This document shows positions 1-6,604 of a DNA stretch of 19,592 nucleotides, one piece after another. The position numbers were made by a program, and so were the translations under genes. Under the pieces are notes generated by a model, which saw only the letters and a list, made by a program, of their open reading frames with translations, did not search any database and was not told where the DNA came from. Every line of letters begins with the position of its first letter. Position 1 is the stretch's first letter. The DNA comes from MWCM01 sp964558315 (GTDB taxonomy: Bacteria > Patescibacteriota > UBA1384 > XYA2-FULL-43-10), in the NCBI GenBank assembly GCA_964558315.1, contig CAZLCL010000011.1, positions 1 through 19,592 on the forward strand. The letters run 5' to 3'.

Positions 1-77
1 GATGAGGCCGAGGAGATGGCGCCCCCGAACTGGAAAAGCTCCTGGCTAGCCACCCCTGCTAGCCGGAATGAGTCGAG
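1..77. ncRNA. GC-rich end of an unidentified structured RNA (partial)
   Basis: The first ~77 bases are far richer in G+C than the rest of this AT-rich window and hold potential stems: 44-50 (GGCTAGC) with 58-64 (GCTAGCC), and 11-15 (AGGAG) with 39-43 (CTCCT). In an AT-rich genome such an island next to a terminator hairpin usually marks a structured RNA. The plus strand is more likely because the terminator reads that way. I could not match it to RNase P RNA, tmRNA, SRP RNA, 5S rRNA or a known riboswitch class. Frame 1 of the plus strand is also open from 1 to a TAA at 112-114, so the end of a GC-rich protein gene is not excluded. Confidence 0.35.
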
Positions 78-113
78 GCCCGTCCCAATCCACATCCACA
101 GGGACGGGCTTTA
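78..113 (+). terminator. Hairpin terminator after the left-edge RNA
   Basis: GCCCGTCCC (78-86) pairs perfectly with GGGACGGGC (101-109) around a 14-base loop, followed by a short imperfect T tract (110-120, TTTAAGGTTT). The 9-bp GC-rich stem is strong but the T run is weak. It overlaps the stop codon of the convergent ligA gene. On the minus strand no T tract follows the hairpin, so it probably serves the plus-strand transcript. Confidence 0.55.
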
Positions 114-2168
114 AGGTTTAATTAGATCTAAAAAATCTTCTTCTTCTAGAATATTAGTGCCGATTTTTTTTGCTTTTTCTACTTTACTGCCTGGCTCCGC
201 CCCAACAACCAAGTAATCCGTTTTGGAGGTAACCGAAGAGGAGACTTTGCCGCCCATTTGCACAATTTTTTTGTGCGCATCGTCGCGTGTCATGCTTGCT
301 AGCTTGCCGGTAACTACAAAAGATTTTCCCTCTAGTTTTTTCGATTGAACAGGGGAGTGATAAGTAGAAATTTTTACTCCATTGTCAATTAAGTGTTGGA
401 TTAAGTGGCGTTTTTTTTCATCCTTAAAATAATTATCAATCTCCAAAGCCACTTTTTCACCGATTCCATACATCGCTGAAAACTCTCCCCTACTCGCTTT
501 GAGAATTTTTTCAATTGAGCCGAACTGTTCAGCGATATCTTTAGCAGTTTCACTGCCAACATGCCGAATACCGAGCGCGTATATAAATTTTTCTAATGAA
601 ATTTTTTTACTCTTCTCTATTGATTTAATAAGGTTGCTCGCAGATTTTTCCGCAAATCTCTCTAGCGGCTGTAAATCACCCTCAGTTAATTTAAATAAAT
701 CTGACACATCTTTTATTAATCCCGTATTTATTAATTGTTCCACAATCTTTGGCCCAAGCCCATCAATATTAAAAGCATTTTTTGAGACAAAAAAATCAAT
801 CTGGCGCTGTTCTCTAATTGCACACTGCGGATCGGCGCAATAATAATCAACTTCGCCATCCTTTTTTATGACTTCCCCGCCACAGATGGGGCATTTTTTG
901 GGCATAATAAATTTTGTTTCTTCGCCATTGCGCATACTTTTTATTGGCGCGACTACTTCTGGTATTACATCCCCCGCTTTATGGATAACTACAGTATCAC
1001 CGATACGGATGTCTTTTCGCTCAATTTCATCTGCATTATGAAGAGTAGCACGCGATACGGTGGAGCCCGCAATTAAAGTTGGATCCATAACAGCAACCGG
1101 TGTTAATTTCCCTGTGCGCCCGACTTGCACAATAATGTCACGCACTACACTTTGCGCTTCTTCGGCAGGAAATTTATATGCGATCATGGCACGAGGCGCT
1201 TTCCCCACCACACCCAGCCGCTCGAACTCTTTTTTATCATTTAAAATTATTACTACGCCGTCAGTTTGGTATGGTAAAGAATCTTTTTTCTTGGACCATT
1301 CCGATAAATATTTTTTCACTTCATCTAAATTTTTACATAAGCGATTGTTTTGATTAATTTTAAAACCAAGACTTTGCGCCAAATCATGCTCCTCGTTATG
1401 ACTCACAAATTTTTTATCGTCAGCTATCGAATAGACGAAAAAATCCAAATCGCGCTCGGCTGTAACTCTTGAGTCTAATTGACGAACCGAACCGGCGGCA
1501 ATGTTTCGAGGATTGGCATATTTAGCTAAACCCTCATTTTGACGCTCTCGGTTTAATTTTTCAAAATCCTTTTTTGATATAAAAACCTCACCTCTTACCT
1601 CAATATTTGTGATATTTTGTAAGCAGTTATCTGAAAAAGATGCTGAGTTTATATTATTTTTACTATTATTTTGTTGATTTATTCTAAGCGGGATTGATTT
1701 AATGGTCTTTAAATTTTGCGTCACATCTTCGCCCACCGAACCGTCTCCACGAGTTGCTCCCTGTGTAAATAGTCCGTTTTGATATTTTAAAGATACCGCT
1801 AGCCCATCCATTTTGAGTTCACAAAAATATCCGCTTTCCTTAATGGCTTTTTCTGCCCCCAGTTTAATTAATCGTTTTTGCCATTTTTCCAGCTCTTCAA
1901 AATTAAAAACATCATTAATCGAAAGCATGCGCTTAGCATGGAGAATTTTATTAAACTTTTCCGCAGGCTTGGCACCGACTCGCTGGCTGGGAGAATCGGG
2001 TGTAATCAAATCAGGATACTGCTCTTCGATATTTGTTAATTCATGAAATAAAGAATCGTAAACCGCATCAGAAATTATCGGCTTGTCCAACACATTATAA
2101 CGATATCGGTGTTGATTGATTTCCTCTCTTAGTTTATTTAATCTTTTTTGTGCTTGATTTTTGTTCAT
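111..2168 (-). CDS. ligA: NAD-dependent DNA ligase LigA
   Basis: 685 residues, the usual length for bacterial LigA, which seals nicks in duplex DNA using NAD+ during replication and repair. Visible in order: domain Ia that binds NMN (about 1-65), the adenylation domain with the nucleophile in KMDG (Lys119), the OB domain (about 320-400), a four-cysteine zinc finger (Cys426, Cys429, Cys444, Cys449), helix-hairpin-helix repeats (about 460-590) and a C-terminal BRCT domain (about 610-685). An Asn/Ser-rich stretch at 165-186 looks inserted between SIPLRI and IEVRGEVF. The ATG at 2166-2168 has no Shine-Dalgarno; a promoter lies only 8 bases upstream, so the mRNA is probably leaderless. It is transcribed alone and converges on the RNA at the left edge. 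Identification is secure. Confidence 0.98.
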   Translation of the reverse strand: MNKNQAQKRLNKLREEINQHRYRYNVLDKPIISDAVYDSLFHELTNIEEQYPDLITPDSPSQRVGAKPAEKFNKILHAKRMLSINDVFNFEELEKWQKRLIKLGAEKAIKESGYFCELKMDGLAVSLKYQNGLFTQGATRGDGSVGEDVTQNLKTIKSIPLRINQQNNSKNNINSASFSDNCLQNITNIEVRGEVFISKKDFEKLNRERQNEGLAKYANPRNIAAGSVRQLDSRVTAERDLDFFVYSIADDKKFVSHNEEHDLAQSLGFKINQNNRLCKNLDEVKKYLSEWSKKKDSLPYQTDGVVIILNDKKEFERLGVVGKAPRAMIAYKFPAEEAQSVVRDIIVQVGRTGKLTPVAVMDPTLIAGSTVSRATLHNADEIERKDIRIGDTVVIHKAGDVIPEVVAPIKSMRNGEETKFIMPKKCPICGGEVIKKDGEVDYYCADPQCAIREQRQIDFFVSKNAFNIDGLGPKIVEQLINTGLIKDVSDLFKLTEGDLQPLERFAEKSASNLIKSIEKSKKISLEKFIYALGIRHVGSETAKDIAEQFGSIEKILKASRGEFSAMYGIGEKVALEIDNYFKDEKKRHLIQHLIDNGVKISTYHSPVQSKKLEGKSFVVTGKLASMTRDDAHKKIVQMGGKVSSSVTSKTDYLVVGAEPGSKVEKAKKIGTNILEEEDFLDLIKP

Positions 2169-2176
2169 CTAAAACA

Positions 2177-2204
2177 ATCTTAACAAAGAAATGTAATTAT
2201 TCAA
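2177..2204 (-). promoter_or_regulatory. Candidate ligA promoter (extended -10)
   Basis: On the minus strand, TTGAAT (2199-2204) and the extended -10 TGTTAAGAT (2177-2185) are separated by 16 bases. The -10 ends 8 bases before the ligA ATG, so transcription would begin at or within about two bases of the start codon. Confidence 0.45.
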
Positions 2205-2299
2205 CGCTAAAATTTTAATAACTTTTTTAAAGTTTATTTAATTAGATATCTACTATCCGATCAAACAAAAAAATTCCTTCTCGCTTGTTAAATACCAGC

Positions 2300-2338
2300 A
2301 AAATAGACAAAATTGCAAACGGTCGAAGAAGCAATTTT
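2300..2338 (-). terminator. Weak hairpin terminator after the 295-residue membrane protein
   Basis: AAAATTGC (2309-2316) and GCAATTTT (2331-2338) form an 8-bp stem with a 14-base loop that overlaps the stop codon of the upstream minus-strand gene. On that strand it is followed by a T-rich stretch (GTCTATTTTG). The stem is AT-rich, so it may be a weak terminator or chance. Confidence 0.35.
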
Positions 2339-3224
2339 ATAACTCACCAACATTAGACTGCATAGGATTCAAGTCTATAGAGTAATCGTTTTTATGCGGT
2401 TTTGAGAGCTTATACAAGTAGTTCTGACACATAAAAGTGCAATCTCTAATCTGTAAATAAAAATCGTTATCACTTTCTGGGATAGTTATTTCTGCCTGGC
2501 CATTACTGTCTGTCACGGCAAAATCCGCTCCTCGTCTTTTAGTCGTGCCGTTTTTTATGCTCAAATCTTCCAGCAAGATTAATTCTCCTCCACTAAAAAT
2601 TTCTCCCGACTTGAATAGATTAATTTTGATTTCACTGCCTCGCTTGTTTAAATCGCCACTATTTAGGCTAATACTATACTCTTTGCTGATTTTAATTTTT
2701 CCGTCCTGCGAGAACAAATCTGCGGTAACCAGCCAACTACCGTTATCTTTTTTTGCCGAGATTATGTTGTGATTAATTCCAACACCGATTTTTTCATCCA
2801 CGATTTTTTTAGATTGCTTTTGAGAAATCCCGAATTTTCCATCGTAAATCCCGACACTATAAACTTTATTCATCCATACGAATAAAGGAATATATAATAT
2901 TAGGTAAAAGATAATTAACACTAATTTTGTAATATTTTTTTTACTTTTACTTTTTATTACCACTATATAAGCATATAAAGAGATCAGAGATACGCTCAAA
3001 TATAAAATTGAGCCATATATCCAATAAGAAGCATGATATTGCTCGTTAATAATATTAAAAGCATAATAATGAATAATCGTAATAAAAACATACGAGATTA
3101 ACAGTAATGTTAAAGCGGCTTTGGTTTTATGAATCCTGTTTTTTTTATCGAGCTTCTCAAACACCTTTGCAAAAACTCTGTAGGCAAAATACAGAGAAGG
3201 CAACAGTAGAATTAATATAATCAT
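2337..3224 (-). CDS. Membrane protein with C-terminal extracytoplasmic beta domain, unknown function
   Basis: 295 residues with about four N-terminal membrane segments (near 2-20, 37-59, 69-92 and 100-118), then a soluble domain of ~175 residues. The end of that domain, around VTDSNGQAEITIP (238-250), resembles carboxypeptidase-regulatory-like or Ig-type beta folds, in which a glycine turn precedes the last strands. Two cysteines at 262 and 266 could form a disulfide if exported. I do not recognise the family. The ATG at 3222-3224 is preceded by a good Shine-Dalgarno (GGAAG at 3231-3235). It is divergent from the orphan gene at 3405 and shares the AT-rich intergenic region with it. Function unknown; that it is a real gene is well supported by length and start site. 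Confidence 0.8.
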   Translation of the reverse strand: MIILILLLPSLYFAYRVFAKVFEKLDKKNRIHKTKAALTLLLISYVFITIIHYYAFNIINEQYHASYWIYGSILYLSVSLISLYAYIVVIKSKSKKNITKLVLIIFYLILYIPLFVWMNKVYSVGIYDGKFGISQKQSKKIVDEKIGVGINHNIISAKKDNGSWLVTADLFSQDGKIKISKEYSISLNSGDLNKRGSEIKINLFKSGEIFSGGELILLEDLSIKNGTTKRRGADFAVTDSNGQAEITIPESDNDFYLQIRDCTFMCQNYLYKLSKPHKNDYSIDLNPMQSNVGEL

Positions 3225-3313
3225 TATTCTTCCTATTTAATTGATCTCTCTTTTTAATATTGACACTTGCGTATAATTAATTCAATAGTTATATATTATT
3301 TTTTAAATATAAT

Positions 3314-3465
3314 ATATACTATTATTAGTATATGTGATATTATGATAATAAATTAATTAAAGTATTGACTCTATATCGCATAGTATATAATAGTATATGA
3401 AGAGATGAAGCGACAATATTACAAAATTATATTAATTACAATATATCTCTCTAGCATAGTATATA
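3314..3465. repeat. Repeated octamer TAGTATAT around a divergent promoter
   Basis: TAGTATAT occurs directly at 3326-3333, 3381-3388, 3391-3398 and 3457-3464, and inverted (ATATACTA) at 3314-3321. The inverted copy and the first direct copy form a palindrome with a 4-base loop. The copies at 3381 and 3391 are one helical turn apart and overlap the -10 box. A longer 12-mer, GCATAGTATATA, is repeated at 3378-3389 and 3454-3465. The arrangement suggests operator sites, though the AT-rich background lowers the significance. Confidence 0.4.
3365..3391 (+). promoter_or_regulatory. Candidate promoter for the 3405 gene
   Basis: TTGACT (3365-3370) and a perfect TATAAT (3386-3391), with a short spacer of 15 bases. 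Transcription would start near 3398, leaving a leader of only about 7 bases before the ATG at 3405 and no separate Shine-Dalgarno. The -10 box lies within the TAGTATAT repeats. Confidence 0.5.
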
Positions 3466-4142
3466 TTTTATGTTTCTCGTGGTGGTTATGGGATCAGAAA
3501 AGACTTGATAAAAGTGATTTAGCCCCTAACAGATACGATATAATTGCCACCAACCGCAATAAAGAATATACCATGATAGATTTATCGGCATCCAAAGAGC
3601 AGATTTTGCCATTTTTGATAATTAATAGCATCTCTTTTGCTACAGATGAACAATATCTGTATATCAAATATAATTTAGATGGTGAATTACCAGAATCAAC
3701 TAAGGATCTTCCGGAAATCAACAATAATCAGGTAACCTCAATAAATTACAAGCTCTTCTTAGATGAAAATTATTTTGATCTAAGTGGCAATAAAAACCCG
3801 GGAGGGCCGGAAGCCGAGCTCTTAATTAGCCCATACGGATCAACCACACAAACAGACAGTTCCAAGCTTAATATCAACGGAGAACTCTTAAAAGGTGGGC
3901 CGGGTTTTGATTATTTTGTTGTTAGATATGCTTATTATGCACTATTATTTAATCAGATAGGAGATTCTGTTGTATTTTCATCTAACTCCTCTGCTGTCAC
4001 CGAAAATTATCCCGATGGCATAGTATTAAATCATTTCGAAAATGAATTATTATCAGCTCAACCCGACCTACCTAGAGAAATTAAAATTGATTTATCGCTC
4101 AAAAAATCAGAGGGGCAATCCGAAGAAAATATCAGATATTAG
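3405..4142 (+). CDS. Membrane-anchored extracytoplasmic protein, unknown function
   Basis: 245 residues. One hydrophobic segment (about 7-28) after a short basic start (MKRQYYK) predicts a signal anchor with the rest outside the membrane. The soluble part is polar, with the glycine-rich turns NPGGPEAE (131-138) and KGGPGFDY (163-170) and several predicted beta strands. No catalytic motif or known domain was recognised. It is one of only three plus-strand genes here, with its own promoter and repeated octamers. Its TAG stop overlaps the stop of the convergent 97-residue gene by 4 bases. It is not obviously a shadow frame: the opposite strand offers only a short 76-residue frame. Confidence 0.7.
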   Translation: MKRQYYKIILITIYLSSIVYILCFSWWLWDQKRLDKSDLAPNRYDIIATNRNKEYTMIDLSASKEQILPFLIINSISFATDEQYLYIKYNLDGELPESTKDLPEINNNQVTSINYKLFLDENYFDLSGNKNPGGPEAELLISPYGSTTQTDSSKLNINGELLKGGPGFDYFVVRYAYYALLFNQIGDSVVFSSNSSAVTENYPDGIVLNHFENELLSAQPDLPREIKIDLSLKKSEGQSEENIRY

Positions 4143-4432
4143 CTTTGCATCTTTATAATATTCGAGATCTTTTCTTTATCCGCACTATTACTAATGTATA
4201 AATAAATTCTTTGAATATTACTTTGGCCGCTAACTACCAGTTCTAACCCGGCTGGGATTTCTTTAATTTTAACCGCATCTAAACTGCTACTGGATCGCCT
4301 GGATTTTTTAATAATACCTAAAGATATTTTCTTAATTTCAGGAAATATTTTTATGCGATCAATGACTTTTTTACTTGAATCAGTAATTGTAGTGTGGCTT
4401 GTGCAGAACTTTTTTCCTGAATATTTGGCCAT
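4139..4432 (-). CDS. Small basic protein with CTSH motif, unknown function
   Basis: 97 residues, soluble, basic, beginning MAKYSGKKFCTSHTTITD. The Cys and His near the N terminus (FCTSHTT, 9-15) could bind a metal; the rest reads as alternating strands and helices (KKISLGIIKK, GLELVVSG, IQRIYLYIS). It resembles a family of small predicted metal-binding proteins (possibly DUF2103), but I hold that name loosely. It starts 2 bases after the slipin stop, so the two are probably co-transcribed and translationally coupled; no strong Shine-Dalgarno is visible. It ends convergently with the 3405 gene, overlapping 4 bases. Confidence 0.7.
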   Translation of the reverse strand: MAKYSGKKFCTSHTTITDSSKKVIDRIKIFPEIKKISLGIIKKSRRSSSSLDAVKIKEIPAGLELVVSGQSNIQRIYLYISNSADKEKISNIIKMQS

Positions 4433-4434
4433 TA

Positions 4435-5172
4435 TTATTTCTTTTCAAAGCCCTTGATAGCGTCTAATATCTCAATTGGCAGAGCAAAAATGATAGTGTT
4501 AGACTGATCTGAACTTACATCGTTAATAGTATTTAATGTTCTCAAATGTAATGCTCCGGGTGTTTCTGAAAGCATTTTTGCCGCTTTAGATAAATTTGTT
4601 GAGGCCACAACCTCTCCCTCTGCTTTAGTGATCACTGCTCTCTTCTCCCTCTCTGCCTCTGCTTGTTTTGCAATTACTCTTTTCATCTCTTCGGGTAAAG
4701 AGATATCTTTTAGCTCAACATTTTCTACTTTAATCCCCCACGGATCTGTGGCCTTATCAACAATAGACTGGATTTTATCAGAAATTTTTTGTTTTTCAGA
4801 CAACAACTCATCCAGAGTAACTTCTCCGACAATGTTTCTCATGCTCGTTTGCGCAAGTTGAGAAACTGCATAATAAAAGTTTTCCACCTCTAAAACCGCT
4901 TTATCGGCATTAATTACCTTGTAATAGATTACGGCATTGATTTTTGTCGAAATATTATCTTTAGTTATAGCCTCCTGATCCGGCACATCTACTGCTTTGA
5001 TCCTCATATCAACTTTTGTCATGGATTGAAATATCGGAATAATTATCCTCCAACCGGGCTCAACCACAGCTACGAATCTTCCGAACATAAACTTTATCCC
5101 TCTCTCATATTGGTTGACCTGACGCAAACTTATCACAATTACAAAAAACACTATGCCTAAAAAATACCACAT
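4435..5172 (-). CDS. Slipin / stomatin-like SPFH (Band 7) membrane protein
   Basis: 245 residues: a hydrophobic N-terminal anchor (about 2-16), then the SPFH/Band 7 domain. Typical stomatin features are YERGIKFMFGR (22-32), VEPGWRIIIPIFQ (37-49), the VDVPDQEAITKDNI stretch (61-74), and the conserved tail AEAEREKRAVITKAEGE (171-187) with its charged helix. Such proteins oligomerise at the inner face of the membrane, scaffold microdomains and often regulate membrane proteases. Bacterial slipins usually sit beside an NfeD gene; none is present in this window. The ATG follows a strong Shine-Dalgarno (GGGAGG) and an extended -10 promoter. Family assignment is firm; the client is unknown. Confidence 0.93.
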   Translation of the reverse strand: MWYFLGIVFFVIVISLRQVNQYERGIKFMFGRFVAVVEPGWRIIIPIFQSMTKVDMRIKAVDVPDQEAITKDNISTKINAVIYYKVINADKAVLEVENFYYAVSQLAQTSMRNIVGEVTLDELLSEKQKISDKIQSIVDKATDPWGIKVENVELKDISLPEEMKRVIAKQAEAEREKRAVITKAEGEVVASTNLSKAAKMLSETPGALHLRTLNTINDVSSDQSNTIIFALPIEILDAIKGFEKK

Positions 5173-5198
5173 ATTTCCTCCCTATTTTAATTATATAA

Positions 5199-5227
5199 AT
5201 TATAGCAAAATATAAATAGAGCGTAAA
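5199..5227 (-). promoter_or_regulatory. Promoter of the slipin operon
   Basis: On the minus strand an extended -10 TGCTATAAT (5199-5207) lies 17 bases from a partial -35 TTTACG (5222-5227). Transcription would start about 20 bases before the ATG, leaving room for the GGGAGG Shine-Dalgarno. Confidence 0.6.
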
Positions 5228-5365
5228 TTCTAGGATCTAATTCGCCTTGGGAGGCATTTCTATACATATTCATATATTTGTTTTGCTGTTTTTTAATTAC
5301 CATCTCAATCTAAAATCTGTTCAAAAAATATTTGAAGCAAATCATTTTTATTCAAAATTAAAATA

Positions 5366-5389
5366 TGATATAATCATGTTGAAAGGAGG
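5366..5389 (+). promoter_or_regulatory. Extended -10 promoter and Shine-Dalgarno of the DUF948-like/YtxH pair
   Basis: A perfect extended -10, TGATATAAT (5366-5374), has no good -35. It is followed by AAAGGAGG (5382-5389), four bases before the ATG at 5394. This pair fixes the true start of the downstream gene and rules out longer upstream starts, which would lie before the promoter. Confidence 0.65.
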
Positions 5390-5393
5390 AGAT

Positions 5394-5705
5394 ATGGAGC
5401 TAAATAATTTATTTTTAATTAGTGTATCGGTATTTGCCATATTGGCAAGTTTTCTTGTAATAATTTTTGGTGTATTTTTGATAGTTATTTTTGTTAAAGT
5501 TAACAGAACATTTAAAAAAATTGATGAATTATCGGATTTTGCTAAAAATACAGTTAACGATGTCGGCCAATCGCTAAAAGAGACATCCTCTTCATTACAG
5601 CTTTTTGTAAAAGGCTTATTTACCATAGATGCCATCAAAAAACTAATTATGGAAATTATTGATTTGATTAAAAAACGAAAGGACAAAAATGAAAAAGGAG
5701 AGTAG
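5394..5705 (+). CDS. DUF948-like (YtxG-type) membrane protein
   Basis: 103 residues from the ATG at 5394, chosen because AAAGGAGG lies just upstream; the longer open frame starting at a TTG near 5247 would begin upstream of the promoter. One long membrane helix (about 7-35) is followed by an amphipathic tail, KKIDELSDFAKNTVNDVGQS, and a basic end. This is the layout of DUF948 proteins. The adjacent YtxH-like gene supports the match: in Bacillus subtilis ytxG (DUF948) and ytxH are also neighbours. The stop overlaps the next gene by 17 bases. Function unknown in detail; a membrane or envelope-stress role is inferred only from the Bacillus relatives. Confidence 0.8.
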   Translation: MELNNLFLISVSVFAILASFLVIIFGVFLIVIFVKVNRTFKKIDELSDFAKNTVNDVGQSLKETSSSLQLFVKGLFTIDAIKKLIMEIIDLIKKRKDKNEKGE

Positions 5706-6009
5706 GAGTTTAATCACAGGTTTAGCTGTGGGGGCAATTGCCGGAGCTGTAGCCGGAATTTTATTCGCCCCAAAGTCGGGTAAAGAAACTCGGGCAGATA
5801 TCGCAAAATATATGCACGAAATGAAAGATAAAATTTCTGAAGAGCTAGTAAAAGTAGGCAAATTTAGCGAAGAGCAATATAAAGTAATTGTAGCCAAAGT
5901 GGTAAAAGCTTACGAAATGGCTAAAAAAATCAGTAGAAAAGACGCCGAAGAGATTAAAGAGATGTTAGAAGACAATTATCAGGAAGTTAAAAAAGCTACA
6001 GAGGAATAA
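5689..6009 (+). CDS. YtxH-like membrane protein
   Basis: 106 residues. A glycine/alanine-rich hydrophobic segment, GLAVGAIAGAVAGILFAP (11-28), runs into PKSGKETRADI, the hallmark of the YtxH family, followed by a long charged helix (about 40-106, heptad-like, rich in Lys and Glu). The start overlaps the preceding gene by 17 bases and has its own Shine-Dalgarno (AAAGGA at 5678-5683), so the two are translated together. YtxH proteins have no defined biochemical role. No convincing terminator was found in the 116 bases that follow. Confidence 0.88.
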   Translation: MKKESRSLITGLAVGAIAGAVAGILFAPKSGKETRADIAKYMHEMKDKISEELVKVGKFSEEQYKVIVAKVVKAYEMAKKISRKDAEEIKEMLEDNYQEVKKATEE

Positions 6010-6125
6010 AAGTCAATTTTTTGTAATAATTTTTTAATATTTTTCAGCTTTAAAGTCGCAGGTTTTTCGGTTAAAACGATGTAAAACCATTTTAAAGACG
6101 ATTTTGTTTTAAAAGCAAATTATTT

Positions 6126-6533
6126 TTATGATGAATATTTGCCCATGCTGTCTCTATTATCATAGTTTCCGCCACCCCTCATCAATTTTACTGAAATCTT
6201 AAACTTTCTAATGTCGCCATTAATATCGGTGATTACGTCGGTTTTCTTTTCTGTATAAATTTGCATCAATTCTGCAGATAATATCTCTCTTAATGTATCG
6301 AGTTCCTCTTTATTATCTTTAATTTCCTGTAGTAATTTTTTATTCGATCCCGAACTTTCTATCTCTTCTTTAATCCTCTTTTTTTTCGTTGCTAACTCGC
6401 TTACCTCCTGATCAGCCTCAAGATATCTGTCATCATTTTCTAATTCCTCCTTTAACATCTGCTTAGCGTCTCTAATCTCTCTTTGCAAATTTTCCACTGC
6501 TTCAATTCTTTTTTGTATCTGTGATACATCCAT
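6126..6533 (-). CDS. Soluble coiled-coil protein, unknown function
   Basis: 135 residues, no signal peptide or membrane segment. Residues ~1-95 are strongly helical with heptad spacing and high Glu/Lys content, predicting a coiled coil. A loop around SSGSNKK (60-66) may let two helices pair as a hairpin. The C-terminal part (about 96-135) has strand-like KFKISVKL and a glycine-rich, Asp-rich tail. The ATG is supported by a Shine-Dalgarno (GGAG) six bases upstream. I do not recognise the family; short coiled-coil proteins of this type act as adaptors or structural subunits, but nothing here shows which. Confidence 0.75.
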   Translation of the reverse strand: MDVSQIQKRIEAVENLQREIRDAKQMLKEELENDDRYLEADQEVSELATKKKRIKEEIESSGSNKKLLQEIKDNKEELDTLREILSAELMQIYTEKKTDVITDINGDIRKFKISVKLMRGGGNYDNRDSMGKYSS

Positions 6534-6552
6534 AAATTCTCCAATTTGTTAC

Positions 6553-6580
6553 ATTTTATGCGAATTATCAATATTGTTGA
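6553..6580 (-). promoter_or_regulatory. Possible promoter of the coiled-coil gene
   Basis: Minus strand: TCAACA (6575-6580), a 16-base spacer, then TAAAAT (6553-6558), about 20 bases before the ATG, with the Shine-Dalgarno between. Boxes match the consensus only partly. Confidence 0.35.
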
Positions 6581-6604
6581 TTATTATTGATTCTAATCTA
6601 ATTT

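Noticed and set aside
24..44. Resemblance to the 5S rRNA CCGAAC...GGAA...AAGC segment
   Set aside because: The surrounding 5S helices and conserved bases are missing.
1..114. Plus-strand coding frame of 37 codons ending at TAA 112-114
   Set aside because: Not called as a gene: composition differs from all other genes, the stretch is short, and stems plus a terminator better fit an RNA. It stays open as an alternative.
3260..3277. TTGACA followed by TATAAT on the plus strand
   Set aside because: The boxes are only 6 bases apart, so they cannot form one promoter.
5247..5393. Longer start (TTG) for the DUF948-like gene
   Set aside because: It would begin upstream of the clear extended -10 promoter; the ATG at 5394 has a strong Shine-Dalgarno and starts right before the membrane helix.
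6060..6087. GGTTTT...AAAACC inverted repeat as terminator of the YtxH gene
   Set aside because: Only a 6-bp AT-rich stem with a 16-base loop and no T tract after it.
6010..6125. Possible small RNA in the convergent gap
   Set aside because: AT-rich with no stable stem, promoter or terminator visible.
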